This document shows, in pieces, positions 34,153 through 44,319 of a DNA stretch of 64,000 nucleotides. Source of the stretch: Trifolium pratense (Eukaryota > Streptophyta > Magnoliopsida > Fabales > Fabaceae); NCBI RefSeq assembly GCF_020283565.1, contig NC_060061.1, forward strand, positions 21,427,362 through 21,491,361, in the 5' to 3' direction. A model generated the notes under the pieces. The model ran no database searches, had not been told where the DNA came from, and was given only the letters and a program-made list of their open reading frames with translations. Made by a program: the position numbers and the translations under genes. Positions within the stretch are counted from its first letter, which is position 1; every line of letters begins with the position of its first letter.

Positions 34153-36647
34153 ATGAGTGAGGGTAAGGTAGTTGAAGCAAAAGCTCAAAATTCACTTCAT
34201 GATTTTGATCCTCAAAAGAAGCCCAAAAGAAACAAGTATGCTTTTGCTTGTGCTATTTTAGCTTCCATGACTTCCATTTTGCTTGGCTATGGTAATTACT
34301 ACACTACACCATCTCATATTTTGTATTTATAATTTATTTATTATTATATACTCCCTCCTCCGATCATTATTATACGAAAAAATTTACTTTGTAGATTAAT
34401 AGAATGTTTGATGTATCTAATACATATTATAGACCAAATACATTAAATATTCTATAAATCTAAAATGTAATTTTTTTTCTTCTCATATCTAATTTCTCCG
34501 AAGAAAGAAAAAAATGTTGATTTTTAACACATCATCATGTTATTATAGATATTGGAGTTATGAGTGGAGCAGCAATCTACATAAAAAGAGATCTTAGAGT
34601 GTCGGATGTACAAATTGAGGTTCTCTTAGGAATCATCAACATCTACTCTCTCATTGGTTCATGTCTAGCTGGAAGAACCTCTGATTGGATTGGTCGTCGT
34701 TACACCATTGTTCTTGCCGGTGCCATCTTTTTTGTTGGAGCCTTACTCATGGGTTTCTCACCAAACTACGCATTTCTCATGTTTGGCCGCTTCGTTGCTG
34801 GCGTTGGCATCGGCTATGCCCTCATGATTGCCCCTGTTTACACTGCTGAAGTCTCTCCCGCTTCCTCTCGTGGCTTCCTTACTTCTTTTCCCGAGGTTAG
34901 CATCCTCCCTTATTATTAGAACCGAAATAAAAAGTGAAAATTTATTTATATATGAGATTGGAGGAAGTATATTTAATGACAGCTTGCTATAGATTTTAAA
35001 AGAAGTATTTTTGATATTTAATAATTAAGAGTTTGTTTTTTAGAAATAAGAAAAGCTATTTTATTTTGTATTACAAAACTATTTATTTTTTTTTTTTTAC
35101 CATATAATATTTGAATTTTAAATATTATTTTTTCCCTATTGCTATATTTTAATGCAAATTTCATTTAGATGAATACTACCTAGTATATATAATTACACAT
35201 AAATAGAAGACAAACATGTAATAAACTACACCGTTAATCTTTTTTTAATTGCAAAATCAATTATTTTAAACACATTTTGTTGTTACTCTTTACTATTTAT
35301 ATCTATTTTATATTCGTAGTACGAAACTATAGGTTTAAAAAAATGATTATTTGAATTGATTTTTTTTTGCACAAATCAATACAATATAAGAAAGCTAATT
35401 GTTGACTAAAACTCACAATTGCCCTCACTTCATTTGTTGTCATGTGTTCCAATTAAAGGTATTTGATGTCCAAAAATTATGTAATGGAACTAAAAGTACA
35501 CAATATTTGATAATGTAACCAAGCCAAATGAGCATCAAATTTAAAATTGATTGTATAATTGCAGGTTTTTATAAACGGTGGAATATTACTTGGATACATA
35601 TCAAACTATGCATTTTCCAAACTATCACTTAAACTAGGTTGGAGAATGATGCTTGGAATCGGCGCAATTCCATCGGTAATCCTAGCCGTTGGAGTTTTAG
35701 CCATGCCAGAGTCACCACGTTGGCTTGTAATGAAAGGTCGTTTAGGAGATGCCACAAAAGTACTCAACAAAACATCAGATTCCAAAGAAGAAGCTCAACT
35801 AAGATTAGCCGAAATAAAACAAGCCGCTGGAATACCTGAAGAATGTACAGACGACGTCGTTGAGGTCAAAATTAAAAACACGGGTGAAGGTGTATGGAAA
35901 GAGCTTTTCCTTTATCCTACACCCACAGTTCGTCATATTGTAATCGCAGCATTAGGAATTCACTTTTTTCAACAAGCTTCTGGTATAGACGCCGTCGTTC
36001 TATATAGTCCTACAATCTTCAAAAAAGCTGGAATCAACGGTGATACACATCTTCTACTTGCAACTATAGCCGTTGGATTTGTTAAAACAATGTTTATTTT
36101 GGTTGCTACTTTTATGTTGGATCGTTATGGTCGTCGTCCGTTGTTACTCACTAGTGTTGGTGGTATGGTAGTCTCGCTTCTCACGCTCGCTACCAGCCTT
36201 ACGATTATTGATCATTCGCCAACAAAGCTAAATTGGGCCGTTGGATTGAGTATAGCAACTGTTTTGTCTTATGTGGCAACTTTTTCAATTGGTGCTGGAC
36301 CTATCACATGGGTTTATAGTAGTGAAATTTTTCCTTTGAGGTTAAGAGCACAAGGTTGTGCTATGGGAGTTGTGGTGAATAGGCTCACAAGTGGGGTTAT
36401 TTCAATGACGTTTTTGTCCTTAGCTAAGGCAATTACAATTGGTGGAGGTTTTTACCTCTTTGGAGGTATTGCTTTAATTGCTTGGATATTTTTTTATATT
36501 ATGCTTCCTGAAACACAAGGGAAAACACTTGAAGAAATGGAAGCATCTTTTGGTAAAATTTGGAGAAAATCAAAGAATGATAAGGAAGTTCAGAATGATA
36601 AGGACCAAGTTGCACAAGTCCAGTTAGGAACCAATGTCTCAACTTAG
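34153..36647 (+). CDS. PLT5: Polyol/monosaccharide proton symporter (PLT/PMT type), three exons
   Basis: Exons 34153-34291, 34549-34895 and 35565-36647 join in frame (G/GTAATT donor with ATAG acceptor; GAG/GTTAGC donor with GCAG acceptor) to 522 residues, near the family's usual 510-540. It is a 12-helix major facilitator protein with the sugar-transporter signatures GRTSDWIGRRYT (loop 2-3), PESPRWL (after helix 6), GRRPLLL (loop 8-9) and PETQGKTLEEME at the C-terminal side. Helix 1 starts at YAFACAILASMTSILLGYGDIGVMSGA. The QQASGIDAVVLYSP segment in helix 7 is the expected substrate-binding region. In Arabidopsis, PLT5 imports polyols, inositol and hexoses at the plasma membrane. Substrate here is inferred; the exact orthologue number is not certain. 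Confidence 0.94.
35383..35540 (+). repeat. Helitron 5'-end fragment in intron 2 of the PLT-like gene
   Basis: It is similar to 22942-23090: ATATAAGAAAG(C/T)TAATTGTT, TGTCATGTGT, GGTA(A/T)TTGATGT and AAGTAACCAAGCCA-type words appear in the same order. No hairpin or CTAG terminus follows before the splice acceptor at 35564. Confidence 0.65.
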
Positions 36648-37087
36648 TATAGATAAATGTGTATTATTATTAGGGGTGATATATATCATATAATATATAT
36701 AGTGGTTAATTTGTGTGTTTTAGAGTAGCTCTTTACCTGTTCACAAAAAAAAAAAAAAAAAAGAGCACCTCTATGCTCATAACAAAATAGTAGCTTTTCA
36801 AACGAAAAGAGTTGTATGGAAAAGAAATTTACAACAAAATTTCAATGATAAGAAGAAAAAAAAGTGTTTCATGAATAACTGTTTTATGATTCATTCTTAG
36901 AAATGAACACTTTCACTTTATAAAAAAAATAACACTTTTGCTAATAAAAAAGTAAAGAAACGAATTATTTACATGTTTTTTTTTGCTGTGCCATTTTGAG
37001 TGAACTAATCCCGATTTTTTTTTTTTAAAAAAAAAAAGAGGAGTAGAAAAGTGCTACCGCCTAAAAGATATATATATATATATATAT
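36648..37087. other. Transporter 3' flank and (TA)n tract
   Basis: It holds the probable 3' UTR of the transporter and A/T homopolymers, then a TA repeat (about 37069-37087) that is the apparent target of the adjacent inverted elements. The polyadenylation site is not resolved. Confidence 0.5.
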
Positions 37088-38806
37088 GGGGTTTTCTAAC
37101 TTAGACCCTAGTTAGGTCTAAGTTAGCAAGGTGCACCTTTTGAGTTGGACAAAAATACCCATTTTTTTTTTTTTTTTGAAACAATAGAGCAACTGGGGCA
37201 TGTATGTAATTTGCATCATAAAAATACTTTTTTTTTTTTTTTGAAACAATAGAACAACTATTACATTTTTTAAATTTCTTCCAAATTTCGACCTCATTTT
37301 ACGTGCGAATCGAACGCCGATTTCAAAAACTAATACCGGAAACCTTTGTAAAATTGAAAAACGATCAAAATCCATATAAGGAACGTCGAGTTTCGTTGAG
37401 TATTGAGGGAGATCGAACCGGGTCAAAAACCGGGTCGCACGACCCGTTTCTGCATAAAACGGGTGGGAGGGACGATGAACAGTGCGCGTCGCCCACGCCC
37501 ACTCTCACCGGAGGCGCGTGGGGGCGCGTGCGGCCTCAGGGAGGCTCTATTGTTTTTTTAGTTTTTCATAATAAAATAGTAGATAATATTCTGGAAATTT
37601 TGGTATATTGTATGAAATTTTTGGAGACCCGAAACTATTTTTAGTTAATTAAATGAGTAAAAATGTAATTAAAAATATTATAATTCCATAAAAAATTTCC
37701 AAAATTTTATGTAAAGTACTATGAATTATTTAGAACCCTCTTGTGTACCTCACTCTCCCTAGTTCAAGTCATGAAATTATTTTCACAAATTCCGCTGATT
37801 ATTTAAAACCATTTAACAAATAATAATAATAATTTCATAGATTTGTACTCTGAAACCAATTGTGTTTTTATTTGTTTCTAATAAAATATTAGATAATATT
37901 CTGGAATTTTTGGTATATTTTATGAAATTTTTTGAGACCTGAAACTATTTTTCGTTAATTAAATGAGATAAAACGGTAATTAAAAACTATTGTTTGCTTC
38001 TGAAACCATTTAGCTGGAAGAATGGTTTCAGAGAGTTATACTGTGAAACCATTCTAGCAGTAAAATGGTTTCAGAAGCAAACAATTAAAAATCAACTCCC
38101 CTGAAACCATTCTATCAGTGAAATGGTTTCAAAGTACAACGCTCTGAAACCATTGTACCAGCTAAATGGTTTCAGAATGGTTTCAGAAGCAAACAATTAA
38201 AAAATTACTCACTGAAACCATTCTATCAGTAAAATGGTTTCAGAGAGTTATACTGTGAAACCATTCTACCAGCTAAATGGTTTCACAGTATTATATAAAG
38301 ATAATTAAAGGTAGTGAAAAATTGAGTTTTTTTTTTTGTGTCCAAATCAAACGAACCAAGTCTCTATTTGTAGACAAAAAAAAATTATGAATTTTGGTAT
38401 AAAAATAAAAAAATAAAAAATTAATTTACAATGAAATAATTGAGTTTAAAGTATTAAATGAAAAAAAAAACACGCCAACCACCCAGCAGTTGACACGTGT
38501 CCTGCTTTTTTAAAATGAAATTTTCTCTCTCCAGGCGCAGATCTAGTGTGGTGCACGCGCTGGCTTATCATGGAGATGGATGATCTGGACTGTCTGATTA
38601 ATCCGACAGCCATGATGAGATCATCTCTTGGTCGTCTGATGGAAATCAACGGTTTGTAACGGTGGTCCTGCGGTAGGCGCGCGACACTGGATCAGCGCCA
38701 ATATGTTTTTTTTTTTTTTTTTATAAAAAAGAAAGGGTATTTTTGTCCAACTCAAAAGGTGCACCTTGCTAATTTAGACCCAACTGGGTCTAAATTAGCA
38801 GCCCCC
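37088..38806 (+). mobile_element. Terminal-inverted-repeat element, unit 1 (1.72 kb)
   Basis: It opens GGGGTTTTCTAACTTAGACC and closes with the complement of GGGGCTGCTAATTTAGACC; about 70 bp at each end pair, ending in GGTGCACCTTTTGAGTTGGA and its complement. Each end is also a small hairpin on its own (TAACTTAGAC..GTCTAAGTTA). The interior has a CG-rich segment (37400-37550), a GAAACCATT hairpin array (37994-38291) and a segment at about 38500-38700. There is no transposase; frames are by-products. Confidence 0.8.
37994..38291. repeat. Six-unit hairpin array (unit 1)
   Basis: Each unit of about 33 bp is a hairpin with stem TGAAACCATT / AATGGTTTCA and a variable loop such as CTACCAGTAA or TAGCTGGAAG. 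Units are separated by short AT-rich linkers. Confidence 0.88.
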
Positions 38807-38819
38807 TATATATATATAT

Positions 38820-40838
38820 GGGGCTGCTAATTTAGACCCAGTTGGGTCTAAATTAGCAAGGTGCACCTTTTGAGTTGGACAAAAATACCCTTTCTTTTTA
38901 TTAAAAAAAAAAAAAAAATATTGGCGCTGATCCAGTGTCACGCGCCTACCGCAGGACCACCGTTACAGACCGTTGATTTCCATCAGACGGCCAAGAGATG
39001 ATCTCATCATGGCTGTCGGATCAATCAGACAGTCTAGATCATCCAGCTCCATGATAAGCCAGCGTGTGCACCACACTAGATCTGCGCCTGGAGAGAGAAA
39101 ATTTTATTTTAAAAAAGCAGGACACGTGTCAACTGCTGGGTGGTTGGCGTGTTTTTTTTTCATTTAATACTTTAAACTCAATTATTTCGTTGTAAATTAA
39201 TTTTTTATTTTTTTATTTTTATACCAAAATTCATAATTTTTTTTTGTCTACAAATAGAGACTTGGTTCGTTTGATTTGGACACAAAAAAAAAACTCAATT
39301 TTTCACTACCTTTAATTATCTTTATATAATACTGTGAAACCATTTAGCTGGTAGAATGGTTTCACAGTATAACTCTCTGAAACCATTTTACTGGTAGAAT
39401 GGTTTCAGTGAGTAATTTCTTAATTGTTTGCTTCTGAAACCATTCTGAAACCATTTAGCTGGTACAATGGTTTCAGAGCGTTGTACTTTGAAACCATTTC
39501 ACTGATAGAATGGTTTCAGGGGAGTTGATTCTTAATTGTTTGCTTCTGAAACCATTTTACTGCTAGAATGGTTTCACAGTATAACTCTCTGAAACCATTC
39601 TTCCAGCTAAATGGTTTCATAGTAATATATAAACATAATTTTTCACTTCCTTAATCTCGTTATTTATATGTTCTATTGCATTTTAAATTATGTGTATCGT
39701 ACTAAGTACGTTACTTGTGTGTTGTAATTTAACACGCACCACTCAATCAACTCACTGAAACCATTATACCAGCAAAATGGTTTCAGAATATAACTCTCTG
39801 AAACCATTCTACCGGCTAAATGGTTTCATAAGCAAATAACTAAGAATCAACTCAATGAAACCATTCTACCAGTAAAATGGTTTCAAAGTACAACTCTCTG
39901 AAACCATAGTACCAGCTAAATGGTTTCAGAAGCAAACAATAGTTTTTAATTACCGTTTTATCTCATTTAATTAACGAAAAATAGTTTCAGGTCTCCAAAA
40001 ATTTCATAAAATATACCAAAAGTTCCAGAATATTATCTAATATTTTATTAGAAACAAATAAAAAAACAATTGGTTTCAGAGTACAAATCTATGAAATTAT
40101 TATTATTATTTGTTAAATGGTTTTAAATAATCAGCGGAATTTGTGAAAATAATTTCATGACTTGAACTAGGGAGAGTGAGGTACACAAGAGGGTTCTAAA
40201 TAATTCATAGTACTTTACATAAAATTTTGGAAATTTTTTATGGAATTATAATATTTTTAATTACCTTTTTAATCATTTAATTAACTAAAAATAGTTTCAG
40301 GTCTCCAAAAATTTCATACAATATACCAAAATTTCCAGAATATTATCTACTATTTTATTATGAAAAAATAAAAAAAAATAGAGCCTCCCTGAGGCCGCAC
40401 GCGCCCCCACGCGCCTCCGGTGAGAGTGGGCGTGGGCGTGGGCGACGCGCACTGTTCATCGTCCCCCCCACCCGTTTTATGCAGAAACGGGTCGCGCGAC
40501 CCGGTTTTTGACCCGGTTCGATCTCCCTCTCAATACTCAACGAAACTCGACGTTCCTTATATGGATTTTGATCGTTTTTCAATTTTACAAAGGTTTCCGG
40601 TATTAGTTTTTGAAATCGGCGTTCGATTCGCACGTAAAATGAGGTCGAAATTTGGAAGAAATTTAAAAAATGTAATAGTTGTTGTTGTTGCATGGGGGGC
40701 GCGCTATTTTATTATGCAAATTACATACATGCCCCAGTTGCTCTATTGTTTTAAAAAAAAAAAATGGGTATTTTTGTCCAACTCAAAAGGTGCACCTTGC
40801 TAACTTAGACCTAACTAGGGTCTAAGTTAGAAAACCCC
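38820..40838 (-). mobile_element. Terminal-inverted-repeat element, unit 2 (2.02 kb), inverted relative to unit 1
   Basis: Read backwards it follows unit 1 almost base for base, including the CG-rich segment (40380-40510), the polyT tracts and the segment 38930-39170. It separates from unit 1 by 13 bases of TA repeat (38807-38819). Its hairpin array (39335-39931) has about ten units against six in unit 1; the additional 39616-39905 has no partner in unit 1. Confidence 0.8.
39335..39931. repeat. Ten-unit hairpin array (unit 2)
   Basis: The same stem, TGAAACCATT / AATGGTTTCA, occurs about ten times, in two clusters (39335-39620 and 39755-39931) split by a unique segment with TATATAAACATAATTTTTC. 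Loop variants mirror those of unit 1 one by one over the shared part. Confidence 0.88.
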
Positions 40839-42363
40839 TATATATATATATAGATAAATGAGGATAGAGATGCAAAAAAAAAAAAAAAAAAAAAAAGGAG
40901 GGGGACCAGACCAAAACCTCCGTAACTAAGTACAACCCTATAGAAGGGTTTACCAAGCCTGTTAGATTCAAAGTTATCTTTAACGACAAAATCGAAAAAG
41001 AATTTGGATCACTTCTTTCTCAAGTTTCCTACAACAATTTCTTAACCACTATAGTATATACCATTATATATATCTAATGATTATTAGAGGAACATAATAA
41101 AAACGATGGTTCATCCAATTTCTAAAAATAATAAAAATAAAAGATACAACTAATTATTAATAATTTTTTATTTTATTTTTCTAATTTTTTATTGTGTTCA
41201 AACTTCAAATTAAATAAAAGTGCAGTGGTCCATCTTCCTGTCTATTTGATGTAAAATGCATGATTATAACAAGCAGAATCAATACCAACCTTACATCTCC
41301 TTTAGTTTTATCCTTACATTTTTCTTTGAGTTTAAGGCCATTTTCTTTTCCTCCTTTTAAAACCACGTACAGTAATATATACCACTCATTCGTCTCTTTT
41401 TATAAATTAGTATCAGTATGTACATGTTTTATGTATGACTATTACTTTTTTTTAAAAAAAAAATGTTAAAAGTTAGTAATTAATTATTAATTTTTAGTGC
41501 TTTTTACCTTTGACAAATCCAGAACATTAACATCTATCTTAATTATAGCCACAATAATAACATGTCGTTCCTTATATATTACGTCAAGCTCATGCCAAAT
41601 AATCAAGCTTTATTTATTTTAATATGTCCATGTTATATGTTATTTTGCCTAATTCTATTAACAATTAGGTTATGAGGGAATTATCGAAATTTGACTCAGA
41701 ATAACTATACAAGTGAGTTGAACATCACACTTTAATCCAAAATTTTAAAGTATTAGATTTATGGATTCTCTTGCTTATAAAATCTTTAACCTCCATTTTT
41801 CTAAATAAATGTGTGACTTAACTCATTTAATACTTGCTACAACAATTTTTGTTTATAAGGCAAAACAAAATCAATGACAACTTTTATAATTTATTAATTT
41901 CTCGAATGTATATACTATTCCATTGATCATGCATCACGGGTGACAATTGTGAGAGGTTGTTTATCATTAAAAATTTCCACTATTGGACAAACTATGTTTG
42001 TAGGGTGTGAATAATCCATGGGGAAACAAGCATGTGGTATTTGTCTTGTGACAATTAATTAAGAGGCATGATAGAGTCTCTACTCTATAAATCACTGAGC
42101 AGTGTGTCCTAATAAAAATGTTAACAAGTGTAATTAAGATACTTGTTACGGAACTAAACATAAGAAAGTTATGTTGATGAAATTTGTGTAGCTAACTTCT
42201 GAAAAGTGTAAATAATAATTTTTTTCAATACAAATTGCCGGGTACAAGAGACTATTTTTTTTAAGCAAAATGAATTCATTGCATTTCATTCAATATAATA
42301 AAAGAGATACTATTCGGTGGATAATAATGATGAACACTGGAGCTAGACTGAAATAAAGACACT
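40839..42363. other. Intergenic AT-rich DNA
   Basis: A TA tract and an A run of about 22 bases (40874-40895) follow the inverted elements. No gene is supported in the remainder; 42260-42363 is probably the 3' tail of the LINE fragment that follows on the minus strand. Confidence 0.45.
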
Positions 42364-42774
42364 CTAAGATTGCTTCCTAACATAAACTATGTTGTAATTA
42401 ACGTTAGCATTGAGAAGGGAACTACAAGTTGAGAGCAAAGTGTCAATCTCATTCGCATACAAATAGTCATTACACAAAGCATTCACAATCTGTTGACAGT
42501 CACTTTCGAAGATAACTTTCTCAAAGCTATTAGACAAAGCGAGCCCGAGAGCATACTTCATTGCGGTAGCTTCACATTCAGCGGCAGTAATTACAAAAGG
42601 AAAAATCATAGTATGTGCTTGAACAAAAGAACCCAAAATATCACGAAAGCATATACTAATACCAAATTTCCCTTCTTTCATAAAAATAGCTCTATCAACA
42701 TTACACTTCAACCAATTTGTAGAAGATTTCTTCCAAGCACATGAGACAAAAAATACTTTTTTATCCAATAACAA
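42364..42774 (-). pseudogene. LINE RNase H domain fragment
   Basis: The frame reads WLKCNVDRAIF, FRDILGSFV, AAECEATAMKYAL and FESDCQQIVNAL, in the order of the plant RVT_3-type RNase H with its three acidic positions. It stops before the final AAH motif. No start, zinc-binding region or polymerase is attached, so it is a remnant, although the domain frame is open. Confidence 0.8.
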
Positions 42775-42924
42775 AAAAACCTTAAGTCACAAGGATCACA
42801 TTAGGCATTGCAATTGTCCTCATTCAATTTGTTCACTTTCTCTTTTTCTTTTTTGATATATTAGTTAGCTTTAACTAAGCAAATTAAATTTAAGTGGTTA
42901 ATTCATAGAAACAGATCGTGGCAT

Positions 42925-43235
42925 GCAAATTTAAGTGGCAAACTAAATTTATTAGAAACTGGATGGGCACACTTTTTGGCTTTTGGAGGCTTCTTTAAGA
43001 ACAGCATGCACAACAAAGTTAGGCGCCTTATTTGGTGTAGAGCAACTTGGAGCATATGGTTATTGAGAAACAACATTATTTTCTCTTGGCAATGGTTTAT
43101 CAATAGGAGATGACACAATTCTTGTTATATTTTTTATTATTGGTGCATTAATCCTTTAGCTATGTTTTCGTGTATTTGTAAGGGTTGAAATATCCCTAGT
43201 TCTCCCATAATACAAATCTTTGTTTATCAAAATAT
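42925..43235 (+). pseudogene. LINE C-terminal tail fragment
   Basis: The frame KVRRLIWCRATWSIWLLRNNIIFSW matches the conserved WxIWxxRN region near the end of plant LINE ORF2. It is followed by LAMFSCICKG and an AT-rich 3' end. It runs opposite to the RNase H fragment 150 bp away, so the two are separate insertions. Confidence 0.65.
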
Positions 43236-44319
43236 AAATAAAATTTAAGTGGTTAATCAACTTTACTCGAAGATAAACATTTTTGGAAAACCCAAATTTA
43301 ATTATACAATATACAATTTTTTATTAGACTTTAGCTACTTTCGACTGAACTTCAAAATAATAGGAGTTGCAGTAGGACCAAAATATTGTAGCGAAATCTC
43401 CTTTTCTTTTGCCATCTTCTCAATAAATGAAACAGACCCATACCGGGACAATCACCAATTTGATAGAAAATAAAAGACAAAATTTTTTGGGAGTTTTTAG
43501 GGTGTGTGAGAAAAGTCAGTGTGGAAAGCTTGGATATTGCTGTTGTTCATAACATAGGGGGGCAATTTGTTCCTTTTTTTTTTATATTAATTTTTTGGTT
43601 CTTAGGAAAAAACGACTTTAGTAATCTAGAGTTTGACTGTAAAATAAGTAAAATTTGATTAAGAATTATTCCCTCAAGAAATTAAATTCGGATTCTCCCA
43701 AACGTACGATTCATTTTAAGGGAAGCTCGTTAACCATTGTTAGGGAGTTTTGCTTGCATTTGCATCCATGTGCTTCTTTGTTTGCAATATACTTACTCAA
43801 TATAACCAATACTTTTTGTTGATTAAGCAAAAATGGAAATGACATTATTTTGGATGGACAAATTCCTCAATTTTTTATGCGTGTAGAATAGTAGATCACA
43901 TTACACTCAATTGAAATATTTAAACCAGTTTTAGTCTAAAGAATCTAATATTATCAGAATGGTGCGTTACTGAAATAATGATACTCAATAGTCCTAAATA
44001 TAAGAGAAAAAAAATTAATTAACAAACTTTAACTTATATATATTAACAACAGAAGAGTACAAAATAAGTTAAACAGTAAGTAATTCTAATTAAGATTACT
44101 TATTAAAGGTTGCAACAAGTACAAGTTTTTCATTTCTACTGTGTTGTGCAACCTTTCCCATGTACACAAACATTAACAACTAACAAGACATACAAATAGG
44201 AAATAGGTCATCACTCATCACACAAAGGCATGCATGTTATTGCTACCTATTGCAGATTGGTAAGATTGATTGACCTTTATTATGCAAACATCATTCTAGA
44301 TAGATTAGATCAACTAACT
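43236..44319. other. Intergenic / downstream flank of the BURP gene
   Basis: No gene is seen. The part nearest 44319 should hold the 3' UTR of the minus-strand BURP gene; no exact polyadenylation site was fixed. Confidence 0.45.

Noticed and set aside
38446..39167. Mirrored frames MISIRRPRDD... in the two arms
   Set aside because: Both are the same non-coding segment of the inverted elements; the frame is short, has no domain, and changes freely between copies.
37994..39931. CRISPR-like spacing of short repeats
   Set aside because: The units are self-complementary hairpins with variable loops in a plant transposon; there are no cas genes and no distinct spacers.
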